A DNA stretch of 64,000 nucleotides. It comes from Filobasidium wieringae (Eukaryota; Basidiomycota; Tremellomycetes; Filobasidiales; Filobasidiaceae). The translations under genes were made by a program, and so were the position numbers. Where the stretch lies: the NCBI GenBank assembly GCA_001600055.1, contig BCIV01000018.1:372001-436000 (forward strand), read 5' to 3'. Below the pieces are notes generated by a model. The model had not been told where the DNA came from, did not search any database, and was given only the letters and a program-made list of their open reading frames with translations. Of the stretch, positions 1 through 10,746 are shown piece by piece. Numbering within the stretch: position 1 is the first letter of the stretch; the number at the start of each line of letters is the position of its first letter.

Positions 1-1658
1 TGACTTGCCATGTGGGATAGCTGTTGAAAGGATTTGTGGGAACGGGAGTCTTGTTTTTGGGTAAAGCGTAGGTTGCCCTATACATTCTCTTTTCCCAGGT
101 CGCGCTTGATTGACCTGTTCTCTTCTCCATTAGCTTCTTCAACGGGGGTATACTCTTTTCTACCATCGTCATGCTCGGGATCGCCGCGATCTCACTTTGG
201 GCATTCTTGTTACTGGTCAAGACGAGACTGGTCATTCCCGGATCTTTCGGAGGTAGGTTCAACAAGGGAAGCTTGTGGCAGTCGATAATAGGAGACTGAT
301 CTGGAACGCGCTATAGATATCGGTGGACAGCTGTACGGTAATTGGATGCGACAAGTCATCTTGACTTCCATCGCTCTTTCTCAGGTCGGTTTCGTTTGTG
401 GTAAGATACAGTCTCGAATCATTCAGGTCTTTCATCGGCACTGACATTGTCGCTCGACGCAGCATACACAATCTTCGTCGCGGAGAACTTGCAAGCTTTT
501 GTGTTGGGAGTCTCCAAGTGCAAGACCAGGATCCCTATCAAATACCTTATTGCCTCCCAGTTGTTGGTCGTGCTCCCTTTGAGTATGATCAGAAACCTCG
601 CGGCTCTATCCTCTACCGCTTTGATCGCAGACGCTTTCATCCTTGTCGGTCGTGAGTGTCATCATCTTTGCACTTTCGTCTGTCATCAGCGTATCTGACA
701 TCGGGTTGTTACAGTGATTTACATTGGTTCCAACGAGGTTTCGACTATTGCCAAGCATGGCGTAGCGGATGTCGCACTCTTCAACTCTAAGGACTTTTCT
801 CTTTTGATTGGAACCGCCGTGTTTGCGTTCGAGGGTATCGGACTGTACGTACTCAGCCCTTTTCCAGTATTTCCAGTATTTGTTCGATAGCTCAATCTTA
901 TTTCTACTTAGAATCATTCCCATCACTGAAGCTATGAAGGAACCTCACAAGTTCCCCAAAGTTTTGACCGGTGTCATGATCGGTGTGGCCACCCTCTTCG
1001 CCGGGTTCGGTGTGATGGGATACGCAGCCTATGGTTCCAACATTCAGACCGTAGTCATCGTCAACTTGCCTCAAGAACAGAAGTTTGTCCAGGTCGTCCA
1101 GTTCTTATACACCGTCGCTATCGTTTTGAGGTGAGTTGCTCAATCGGATGCCTGAAGTGTTTAGATCTTGGAATGCTGATTCGATATGAAACTATAGTTT
1201 ACCACTCCAGCTGTTCCCTGCAGTCCGTATTTGGGAGAACGGTCTCTTTGTGCGATCCGGTAAACATAACCCGAAAGTCAAGTGGGAGAAGAACGTCTTC
1301 CGAGCTGGAGTCGTCGTGCTCTGTTCCCTTATTTCATGGGCAGGAGCCTCCAACTTGGATGGTTTCGTCAGTTTCATTGGATCTTTCGCATGGTGAGCAT
1401 ACCCTCAGTTTAGTTATCCACGTATACGTGGAGCTGAGCGTTCGTGCTGGTACATAATATAGTGTCCCATTGTGCTTCATTTATCCTCCCATGCTGCATT
1501 TGAGGGCTAGAGCGAAGACAAGGACTCAGAAAGCACTCGACGTCGGATTGATCATATTTGGTGTGATCACGACTACCTATACTACCATTCAGACGATCCG
1601 AGTTCTGCTCGGTCCTGCTGAAGCACCTCAGGGGCCCCCTGTCGGCGCTTGTCAATAG
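1..1658 (+). CDS. Vacuolar amino-acid transporter, AVT3/AVT4 type (5' end outside window)
   Basis: Amino acid/auxin permease family (SLC36-like) carrier that moves neutral amino acids across the vacuolar membrane. The window opens inside the gene. The first coding block, around 17-56, reads LLKGFVGTGVLFLGKA, the typical first membrane segment of AVT3-type carriers. Later exons give FNGGILFSTIVMLGIAA, a loop with NLQAFVLGVSKCKTRIP, a long hydrophobic stretch, and PITEAMKEPHKFPKVL near 915-960, a family hallmark. The last exon ends with TAG at 1656-1658. At least six short introns are needed, for example one before 912 and one after about 1130. Several hydrophobic segments fit an 11-TM carrier. 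The N-terminal cytosolic tail and the start codon lie upstream of the window. Which fungal AVT paralogue it is cannot be decided from this part. Confidence 0.85.
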
Positions 1659-2102
1659 AGGAATGCTTGGACCATTAGCTCGAAAGGAAAGTAAGAGGAT
1701 ACAGTACGAAAGTTACATTTCGCATATAGCATCTTAGATGACATGCATGGCTCGACGACAAAGCATATATATGCATCACATCATTCTATAGACTGTAAGG
1801 GTTTAGACGCATTGCAATTGGCCAACAATCACGAAAACCAATCTGTAACTCCGTCATAATATTCATGTTCCGTCTACCCTACTACATCATTTCCTGCATG
1901 TCCAGTTCCGTTGTCGTGTCAATCATGAGCATTCGTAAAGGTTCGGTGATCCTGTATTTTCCATCGAAGAGCCCAAGAAGGGGGCGGGAAGGGACCATCC
2001 GGTTGAACTGCACATACACGGTAGAATCGATCAATTAGATTCTAGATCGCACGTAAGAGATGGAGAGCTTACCGTTGATGAAGAAAGCATAGCTTCCACT
2101 GC
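1659..2102. other. Intergenic, convergent 3' ends
   Basis: This stretch lies between the transporter stop and the end of the small Cys-rich gene on the other strand. It should hold both 3' untranslated regions. An AT-rich stretch around 1760-1800 may carry polyadenylation signals. A splice-like donor and acceptor pair just past the Cys-rich stop (about 1990-2073, minus strand) hints at a 3'-UTR intron. No credible coding region was seen. Confidence 0.5.
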
Positions 2103-2296
2103 TTAGTGGGAGCAGCTGCATGTGTTGCACGCGCCGGCGGCCGCGGTGGAACAGCAAGATGCGGTGCAGCCCTGTGGGTGAGTGGATCAGCGTAAAAGAA
2201 TGAGCGTCGCGATTGGCTGTGAGCGGTCTGTTTGAGAGTCCGGCTTACTTGAGCACAGTTGCAGGCTTGGTTGACGAGAGCGATTGATCCTTGCAT
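2103..2296 (-). CDS. Metallothionein-like Cys-rich small protein (38 aa, two exons)
   Basis: Exon 1 is 2249-2296 and exon 2 is 2103-2171. They are separated by a 77-nt intron (2172-2248) that starts GTAAGC and ends CACAG, and the join is in phase 0. The spliced product has 38 residues, 8 of them Cys (positions 12, 14, 18, 22, 23, 31, 34, 36). They are arranged as CxC, CC and CxxCxC, with no aromatic residue. The spacers are Ala, Ser, Thr, Gly and Asn. This is the composition of short fungal copper metallothioneins, which bind Cu(I) through thiolate clusters in the cytosol. The N-terminal 11 residues lack Cys. Without splicing, the exon 2 frame is lost and the Cys pattern disappears, so simple ORF calling misses the gene. 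A TATA-like box lies about 120 bp upstream. Family is inferred from pattern only; another Cys-rich peptide remains possible. Confidence 0.65.
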
Positions 2297-2412
2297 TGTG
2301 ATGAGAAGTTTGAAGTGATTTGATAGGGTGATGTGAGAGATTATTGTGTATGTGAGGTGATGAAGTTGGAAGTGTCCTATGTGATCATCGTCACAACGCA
2401 AGTTTGGACCGA

Positions 2413-2421
2413 ATTATATAC
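2413..2421 (-). promoter_or_regulatory. TATA-like box of the Cys-rich gene
   Basis: The forward sequence attatatac reads as gtatataat on the minus strand, about 120 bp upstream of the metallothionein-like ATG. TATA boxes are common in stress- or metal-induced fungal genes. I could not identify a convincing copper-factor site by eye. The stretch 2297-2769, between this gene and the CHD1 stop, holds no other feature that I can support. Confidence 0.4.
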
Positions 2422-2769
2422 TATTCCTGAACAGCTCCACAGAGTCCAATCAACCCGATGCATACAGCATAGAGCATCTCCGGTCCGAAATTGGTGATCT
2501 CCGAGATCCCCGGCGCATCGAATAGTAGGGTAATCCTTACAGCGTCGCGCGGATGTGTTCTATCAAACGCTGATCTCTAATGATTCCGCTCGCTAGTAAA
2601 GCTTGCAAATCCTTTGAGTTTCACTTGGCGTCTTGGTCGCTTTTGTTACACAGCACCGATCAACAGAGTTGCACATTGTTGCTCCACAAAAGGAATCGCT
2701 CCCTCCTTTATTGACATAAATGCATCGTACCACTCCCCTGATTATAGGTTACATCAATACAAGCGGCCA

Positions 2770-5700
2770 TCACAATCCTTTAGCCTTCGGCTGGTCGGGT
2801 GAGAGTTGGGTGGCAAAGCCGGTGTACTGCGAAGGCAATTGTTGTTGTGCTGCGGACGCAGCCGAATAAGGGTGATGGATGAGCTTGATCTTCTTGTAAG
2901 GAGGCGTTTCGGTGCCTTCAGATTCTGCCTTGGTGGATTTCTTTGTTTTGTTCACGCTGAACGTTTTGGGGTCACTGTAAACCTGTTTCCCATCGCTTAT
3001 CAGTACAGATGTCGTAGAGCTCTCGACGGCATATTCCGCTTACTGGGTCGCGCTTCAGTTTGTTGAAGATGGTTTGTAACGACTGGTAGCTGACGTTCGG
3101 TCTTGGCCAGAAGTAAACAGCGAACCTATAAATCGCGTGGACAAGATCAACACCTCGCCATCTATCTCCTCCCGGGACCACCACTGACATCCAAAGTTTA
3201 TCTCGCCAAGCGCTGGCAGGCAATTTGCCAGCTTTCGTGTCCGACTCGGCTTTCTCGCCGGCCCTTTTATCGATATGATGTCCGATAATAGCTAAACATT
3301 GCTTCAACACATTCAACTTCTCATCTTGCTCCAAACCGTCCGTATCGAACTTCATCCGTCGCTGTGAGGGGAAACGTCGTATCAGTAGGTCCGTGCGATC
3401 GCGCGCACAGCTTTGAAGGCGTACGAGGTATGTTTTGACCGGTCTCATCTCTTCTTTACACAGCGCTTCATCTTCGGGGCTCCTGGAATCGAGCTCCGTT
3501 AGCATACGAGCAAGATCTCAATGGCTGAAAGCTTACAAAACATCCGGATCTTCAGCTTCGCTATCAGTAAAGACAGGTGTAGCTTTGCGTGATCGCTCTT
3601 TCTTCTCCTTCTCAGGTCTCGTAGCATTTTTGGACTTGGAAGATGTCCCTTTCGAGGTTTTCGGAGCTATCTGCTTGGTCTTGGATGGTTGAGGCGTCTC
3701 GATCGTCTCTCCAGCATTCGTCTCGATGTCGCGGATCACGCCACCTATTGGCCAACCGTTTGCCCGTTAGCGTGTGAGCAATCTATGCGATTTCAACGAT
3801 GACTAACAAAGATAATCTGATCTTCGGACCAGGTGAATCGAGTTTGGTACCGTCTTCTTCTCGTTCTGCGCTTCGCCTGGTGCAGGGGAAGGTTTAGATT
3901 CGCCGGCTTCTGCGAGTCTAGCCGTCTCTTGCTTTTCCTTCCTCTTCTCAGCTTTGGGATCGACTAGGAAGAATTTATCTTGCAACAGCAATGTCTCGTC
4001 CTAAAGAGACAAGGACAACAATGGGTGGGCTTCATAAGTCATAGCGGTCATCTTGTGGAATTTGTCTAGCTTACGTTCTGGATGGCATCCCAACTACCGA
4101 ACCCATGTTTCCACACACCGACCAAGAGACGAGCATCGTCTACTTCACTCCAATCCGTTTGCCAATTCATGGTCGGTTTCAGGGCCCCGTAAGGGATGCG
4201 CCATTTGTTGAGATCTGTTTCGACATTTTTGAGATGATTATGCAGATATTTCAGGTTGTGCCACCGAGTCGCCGTTGTTTCTGCGTTGATACCGTTGATG
4301 CTGCGGAAACTGATCAGGACCGCTTTTTGACGCATAGCAGAACTGATCGGTTCTCCAGCTTGCTGCCTTGCATGTAAAAAGTCCTTGTGCGCGACAATCG
4401 CCGCTTCACAATCCGCTACCATCTCCTCGCAAGCTTCAGATATCACACCAAAGTCCTTGTTGCTTAGACCACCTTCGTCGAGCTGATTGGGCGAATATTA
4501 GCCATCTCAAGAATCTTTCGTCGCGATATGAATCCCGCTCACAATCTCTTGCGGTCTTGAACCGAGGTTACCCCATTTATGGATCCCACGCACAAGCGCC
4601 CGAATGTCACGATCTGGTCGATCAATATCGCAATCAGTAGCTGATGTGTTTCACATCGCAAAAAAATGCGAACCTTTAAGCTCCCTGGACGTATCGGGCT
4701 TAGCCTTTTTTGGCGCTGCGTCCTTCTTCCCTTTCTTGCCTTTTGGAGCATCATCTATGTTAGTCGAATCTACGTCCATCATGCCTTCATATGCACCAGG
4801 ACCGGGAGCCGCGTTGCGTTTCCGTGATTGCTGCTCTTTCTGTTGCACCAATCGCTCTCGCTCCCTGTCCTCCGCTTCTATCTTCTCTCGTTCGCTTAGC
4901 GGTATGATATCCTCCCAAGATAGGTCATTCTTCACGTCTTGAATGGCAGCGAATTGAGAAAGGAAACCTTCACCTCCTAGAGACGCGCCGACCGCTTCAG
5001 CCGTAGCTTCAGTCTCGTGGTTCTCGGCCTTGCCCAAGATGTCGTCCAAATCCATCTGTTCCAATTTTTGAGCTTGTTGGGTGTCGTCAGTCTTGTACAT
5101 GCTCTGTGCGCCAAACTTGAGAATCTCGCTGAGCTCGTCCTTGGAGAAGGGCTCATTACTCTTGACAGGAGCTGGCTTGTTGCCAAACTTCGTTCCAGCG
5201 GTGTCCATCTGGTTGATGATAGCGTACTCGAGAATCATTTTTTGACGAGCACGCTCCAAGATATCCTCCTCTATGGTGCCCTTCGTAACAAATCGATAGA
5301 TGTTTACATGGTTCTTCTGACCTATACGATGGGCACGAGCCATAGCCTGAAGATCGTTTTGAGGGTTGTAGTCAGAATCGAAAATGATAACTGTATCTGC
5401 TGTCTCGAGGTTGATACCTAGTCCGCCTGCCCTTGTAGATAGTAAGAATGCGAAATCAGGTGATCCAGGAGAGTTGAAGTGCTCGATTGACTTTTTCCTG
5501 ATGTCAGAGGAAACAGTACCATCAAGCCGCTGGAAGAGATAACCTCGGAAACTCATATAGTCCGACATGATGTCCAGTAGGCGAACCATTTGCGAGAAGA
5601 TCAGAACGCGGTGGCCGTTGGCCTTGAGTCTTGTGAGCAGTTTGTCCAATAGAACCATTTTTCCTGAGTTCATGACCAGGCCCTTTAAGGTGTCGTCTTT

Positions 5701-8512
5701 CGATTGACTGGGAATTTCAGCACCCTCAAAGAGATAAGGATGGTTCGATGCCTTCTTCAGTTCCATCGCAACATTCATCAAGCTGACATGTTGGGTACCG
5801 CCTTTGCTTAACGCCTGGAAATTTTTAGAGAGGATATTTCGGTAATATTGTGCCTGTAGAGGGGACAGCTCTACCCGGAGGATTTGCTCCGATTTTGTAG
5901 GCATTTCCTTCACAACGTCCTTTTTGAGACGTCTCAACATCAACGTCGCTAGCTTTCCATGCAGATCTCTGATCTTTGCTTCTTGGTCGGCATCGTTCAG
6001 CTCGAAATCATTCGCCAGTGCGAACCTGTCTGGCTCCAAGAAGTGCATAAGAGCTAAGAGCTCCTTGACGTTGTTTTGTAGCGGTGTTCCAGTAATGAGA
6101 AGACGGGCAGCTGTCGAGAAGCTCATCAAAGCTTCATAAAGTTGGGCATCGCTGTTCTTCAATCTATGGGCCTCGTCCACCTCCAAGGCTTGCCATTTGA
6201 TCATGGAAAGATCCGCCCTGTCCTTCAGGATGAACTCGTACGTGGTGAGAAGAACATTGAAGTTGAGCTTCTTGATTGGCCCAAACTCATGATCACGAAT
6301 GATCTCTCGAGCAGGTCCGGAACCCATATAACAGATGACATTCAGATCCGGTGCCCACTTCTTGAACTGCATCTGCCATGCTGTGATGGTCGACAAAGGG
6401 ACCACCACGAGGAATGGGCCGTATTGCTGCTGTTGATGGTACAGGTACGAAAGGTAGGAAACCGATTGAATAGTCTTTCCCAGACCCATCTAGAGAACCA
6501 AAAGTGTGAGCATGCGGAGAATCTCAGCGTTGATAATAACTTACCTCGTCGGCGAGGATGCCGTTCTCCTCATGTGCCCACTGATATGCCAACCAATTTA
6601 AACCAGTCAGTTGGAACTCCTTGAGCTGACCACCGGGCTTCAGATAATCCGGCATCTCCGGGATTTTTCGGTAAGCGGGTCTGCGTCCTGGAGCATATAC
6701 TGCGGATTCCCAGGGTTTCCGAGTATGAGTCTGTCTTCGTGAGTAGTCATCGATCTCTGCCTTATTTCGTTCGATTATCTCGTCTTCATCCTCCCACGTT
6801 GCTTCATTGTAAGGCAGCGCCGTCCATTTGCATAAGTATTGTCGAGCTTTTGTCGTTCGATCGACGCGTGTCGAGATAACTCGTTCCACGTTGCGCCAGT
6901 TTTCTAACTCCTCTTGTCGTCTTTCCCGTTCAATCTGGAAAGCCTCCATATCTTCCCTTGTTGGCTGGTAGTCATTTGGTCCAGGATGCAACACGCGCTG
7001 CTCATATGCGAACACTGATTTGATGTAGTTGTCCAGTCGCTTGAAACCACGGAAGGCCTCAGATTTACAGAAGGTATAGAGCTCATCCGTGTTGTGAAGA
7101 TGGGAGAAGAATTTCCATTTGATGTGAAAGCGCTATGAAACAGGCGTTTAGTCAGATAGTCCACTGAGCAGTTTGGTGGATGAACCGAAACTCACTATGT
7201 TTTCATAAGGTAAGTCAACCGGATCATCCAGTCTCATTTCATCTCTGGCCCAGCCAAAAACACCTTCGATCTCATCTGCATCCGCTCCCTGGTAATCGAC
7301 GTTCGCTTTTGGTCGAACGATTTCCTCCTCATCCTCGCTCTCCCCCAAGCCATAATCTACTTCCTTTTCGTTGTAGTTGACCTGTTTCCCAGTTCGACTG
7401 AATTTGAAAGCGTCGGAATCTGAAGCTTGAGCTGACGAGACTCGGGACCGCTTGCCTCTGCTAGTAGAGGTATTTTTGCCCTTCCGGTGAATTTTCTTTC
7501 CGAAATCTTCGTCTTCTGATGCTTCCTGGACGTGAGCTCTAGATTTCCAGCCTTGTGTTACCGGTTCTGTAGATATTGGTAAGATACCGTGAAATAAGGC
7601 TTTTCGTATTCGTTCACTGACCTCTGGCCAACGATGTTCCACTTGAAGTGGGTGCCTTCCGCTTAACAGCTACCCCAGCCTTTTTCTTCTTGTTAGTAGG
7701 GAGACCGAAGTCGTCGTCATCATCGTCATCCTCCTGCTCATCAACATCAGCATCGTCGTCGTCGTCGCCGAAATCATTGTAGTCCTCTGCTGCGTCATCA
7801 TCTTCCTCCTCAGACTCGTTATAATTCCCATTCGTCGCGCGACCCTGTTGAAAAGATGGGACTCAGATACCGAGCTTGGCTTGAGTAAAGAGCATACCCA
7901 CACTTCTTCTCAGTCCATACAGGTCAGCATCTAGCCGTTCCCGCTTTCCGTTTTGAGCACCGTTCGAGACGTGAGATCTACTAGGGCCAGCAGAGTAGTC
8001 GTCTTCGTCGTCTTCATCCTCCTCTTCTACAGCAGAAACTGGGTCTGACAATCCTGATCCGTCTGAATCGGAGTCTGCTTCGACCTTGCTTGGTCCTGCA
8101 GTCGAGAAAATAGTCTTTCCCCCTAATTGAGGATGAGGTGGACGAGATGGTGCAGAAGACACCAACTGAGAGACAGGCTGATGCGATACCTGGCCATAGG
8201 AAGTAGAAGCAGACCCAAGTGCTAAGATACAAAAGCAATTCCGTCAGTCAAATCGTCTCGTTTGCGGATAAATCGTTCGCGCAGGAACTGGCCCTGGCGG
8301 CTCTGGTACGTCTTCGTATTTAGGAGTTCTGGCGATCGATGTATCACCCCATTGTCCTAGACATCTCTGTACCGGTATGGATGCACCACGTATACCACGC
8401 CTCTGTATGCGATCACTTGATCTTGCTTTGTTATTCGGGCCTTCGAGGGGTGTCACACGGTCCGGAGTCGACCTAGGAGCATTCGGGCGTAGAAATCTTT
8501 CAACTCACACAT
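2770..8512 (-). CDS. CHD1: Chromodomain-helicase CHD1, ATP-dependent chromatin remodeller
   Basis: SNF2-family ATPase that slides and spaces nucleosomes over transcribed genes. From the N-terminus it has an acidic, Ser-rich tail with runs of Glu/Asp (about 7300-8170) and two chromodomains, the second with [18 protein letters not shown] around 6780-6840. The SNF2 motor follows: ILADE, spliced to MGLGKTIQS (Walker A), VDEAHRLKN (motif II), ITGTPLQNN, then RAGGLGIN and MARAHRIGQ. Behind the motor is a SANT/SLIDE DNA-binding part ([35 protein letters not shown]) and the CHD1 C-terminal helical domain ([15 protein letters not shown]), ending in a basic tail. About a dozen introns are needed; the last is 2983-3043, joining KLKRDP to VYSDPKTFS. 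Length is roughly 1,600 residues. The start is uncertain: the N-terminal frame reads [16 protein letters not shown] without an in-frame ATG, and the ATG at 8510-8512 would need a 68-nt intron. Confidence 0.93.
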
Positions 8513-8666
8513 CGTTAATAACAGTAGCGACCGCAATTAAAACTTCTTCTATTCCTGGTCTCCTGGTCTCAGCTCTCAGTATCCCGAATCTCCCAGTTGC
8601 CCTCTGCCTAGCGGTGGATAGGTTGCAGTGAGGCAGGCACAATGACTTCGATAGGTAACGATAATT

Positions 8667-9220
8667 TCAAAGGTAACGGACGTCCTTATGCTGCCTACAA
8701 ATAAACGTAGACCTTATCAGCCTGTACTCCAGCAACATGCAATCGTCTTGGAGACACCCGTCACAAAGAAGGCTCCTGCACACTCTTCGTAGCCCAATCT
8801 TTATACCTTGTGCCGATACGATCGATCCGACCTTCAGGAGCTGACTCACAATCACTCTACAACCTGATCCGACTATATCAACTTTCCCTCTTTTATCGAA
8901 CAAACTATGAAAGCTGCCGGGTTTCACTACTGCTTCTCTTGTTGATATGAATCGAGATATCCTTTGTTGTGTGCGCTTGATGACCTCGACAAAGCTCGGC
9001 TTTTCGTTACCGGATTTGTCTACCGAAACTGTCAAGCTGGATCCAAATAAATCCCAATCGATCGGAATGTTCTATATGAAATTGCGAATCTAGCTTAATG
9101 ACGAAACACAACCACCTTTGATATCCCTTGACAACAGAGAAGTATCTCTGTATCGATCATTGGCTCGCTGACCCCGTCACGTCCTTCCGTATCCGCCGTC
9201 GGCCAACCAGTTTTCACCAT
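8667..9220 (-). CDS. Hypothetical protein with C-terminal Cys cluster
   Basis: I do not recognise this protein. Exon 1 runs from ATG at 9218-9220 to 9116. A 44-nt intron (9072-9115, GTGGTT...ATATAG) joins it in frame to a long exon that stays open to 8667. The N-terminal part contains EPMIDTEILLCCQGISK, then NIPIDWDLFGSSLTVSVDK and VEVIKRTQQRISRFIS, which reads as a folded domain rather than random sequence. Near the end, CRSLLCDGCLQDDC has Cys spacing that could bind a metal. A second intron of about 51 nt (donor GTGAGT, around 8790-8850) is possible, so the C-terminal third is uncertain. It lies 155 bp upstream of the CHD1 start region on the same strand and 190 bp downstream of the DUF1295 gene. 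Expression evidence is needed to trust the exon model. Confidence 0.45.
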
Positions 9221-9410
9221 CGTCGCTCGCGTCGCAGTCTGGGCTACAGATCAATCAAGGCCTACGAGAGAGGTAAAGAATCAACAAGAGTTGCAGTCTT
9301 ATCCTACGTGAGGGTGCCAAGAAGGGCTGCGAAATGGAAATTATTCAATCCTCAAAATCGTTATTAACAATACAGCGGTCAAGATCAGCCCAGATGGCAA
9401 GGTGATGTCT

Positions 9411-10631
9411 TTACAACTTGGAACCCGGCCAGCTGAACAAGACAGGCACCTTCCTCTTGTACTCTTCCCAGCTGCCAGGACCCTTATCCTTGCCCCATTT
9501 CTTCTCCGCAGATTCCTCCAACATAGGTACTCCACTAGCCTTGGTCAAAAGCAAGTATTCAAAGGCAGGTGGGATGAAAGCCAGGTAGGGGAGGTAAGAG
9601 GGAAGGCGCATGGGAAGGGGAACGGAGGCACCTGAGTTGGCGAGGAGAGTTGGAAGAGCCAAGAGGGGCAGTCCTGCCCAAAGAATGATTTCTCCGGCGT
9701 AACTGAATAGCAGATTTGATGATTAGCTCTTTAGGAAAGCTATAATTTCAGGTTGGGCTTACTTAGGGTGACGACTCCAGCTCCAGACGCCGTCCTTGAT
9801 AAACTTCTCGTCATGCTTCTTGTCGTCCTTAGCAGCTCTCCAAGCCGATTTTTCTACGAAATACGTTTTCGAGTCAGTCTCGGTTGCAAGAACTCAGCCT
9901 TACAGCCTGCACTCACGTCGATCGGCCATAATCTCTAGACCTAGACCTCCGGCCCAGATAGAAAGACCAAGGATGTCCATAGGGGAACCGAACTTGGGGT
10001 GTCTGCTTGCGGGAACAGCGTTGAGCATCCACAAGGGAAGCCCGGACAAGGTGATCCATGTAGCTTGACCGAACCAGGCTCCGGCGAACATGAATGGGTT
10101 CTGCTTGATTTCGTCGAACCTAGAGTCTTTACCAGTCTTTTGAATTCGCTATAGCACGGCTAAATCAGCCTTTTTATTCTTGCTTTGTGTACAAGGACGG
10201 ACGTACTTGAATCAAGAACGATCCCAAACGTCCGGCCCAGATCAGGACCATACCCCCGACGACGATCTGCCTGACGCTCATAACCTTCATAGGGTTCCAC
10301 ATGTCAGATCGTAATCCCTCCATAACTCGACCACTAGTCAAGCCAAATGTCCTAGTGTTATTGAACATGAGACGGAAGTTGGGGTAGAAAGACGAGACGA
10401 TGGTAGAAGAGATAAAACCAAGAGAACCGGCAAGATCGTAGAACTTCTCCGTTTTGAGGGGGATTGCTACGGAAGCGAAAGCAGTCTGGACAAGGTAGCT
10501 ACAATAGTTCGAAAATATGTTAGAGAGTGTCGTGGTCAGGCATCTAGAGGATATACTGACTTGAAGGCGATGATTCCTCCTAGACGGGATGCGACTTCCC
10601 CGGGGATGTTGAGCGAGCTGAAGATGCCCAT
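9411..10631 (-). CDS. DUF1295 / steroid 5-alpha-reductase-like membrane protein
   Basis: Multi-pass membrane protein of the DUF1295 family, related to 3-oxo-5-alpha-steroid 4-dehydrogenases and isoprenylcysteine methyltransferases. Members are presumed oxidoreductases or alkyl-transferases of the ER or other membranes; the substrate is unknown. The ATG at 10629-10631 starts MGIFSSLNIPGEVASRLGG. Membrane segments include VVGGMVLIWAGRLGSFLIQ and MDILGLSIWAGGLGLEIMADR. The conserved C-terminal core spans an intron: GVWSWSRHPN followed by YAGEIILWAGLPLLALP, the W-S-R-H-P-N-Y motif that marks this superfamily and its cofactor site. The last exon ends in SWEEYKRKVPVLFSWPGSKL at 9411. About five short introns are present and the total is near 330 residues, as expected for the family. 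A double TATA-like element sits about 100 bp upstream. Confidence 0.82.
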
Positions 10632-10727
10632 GTTGTGATATTCGTAAGAAACTAGTTATTCAGCTATGGTTTAACGACCTGAATAACTTAGTAGTTAGTA
10701 GAGCTTGGGACTGTTACGATCCCTGGG

Positions 10728-10746
10728 CTGTATATATGCATATATG
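10728..10746 (-). promoter_or_regulatory. Tandem TATA-like elements upstream of the DUF1295 gene
   Basis: Two copies of TATATATG-like sequence (tatatatgcatatatg) form a near-palindrome about 100 bp upstream of the ATG at 10631. Position and orientation fit a core promoter for the minus-strand gene. The symmetry means that it could also serve a transcript running rightwards. Confidence 0.4.

Noticed and set aside
2069..2401. 110-residue unspliced open frame on the minus strand
   Set aside because: It reads through the intron of the Cys-rich gene; the spliced product explains the coding signal better.
8014..8238. Hydrophobic 74-residue frame on the minus strand
   Set aside because: Overlaps the CHD1 N-terminal exon in another frame; CHD1 continuity accounts for the region.
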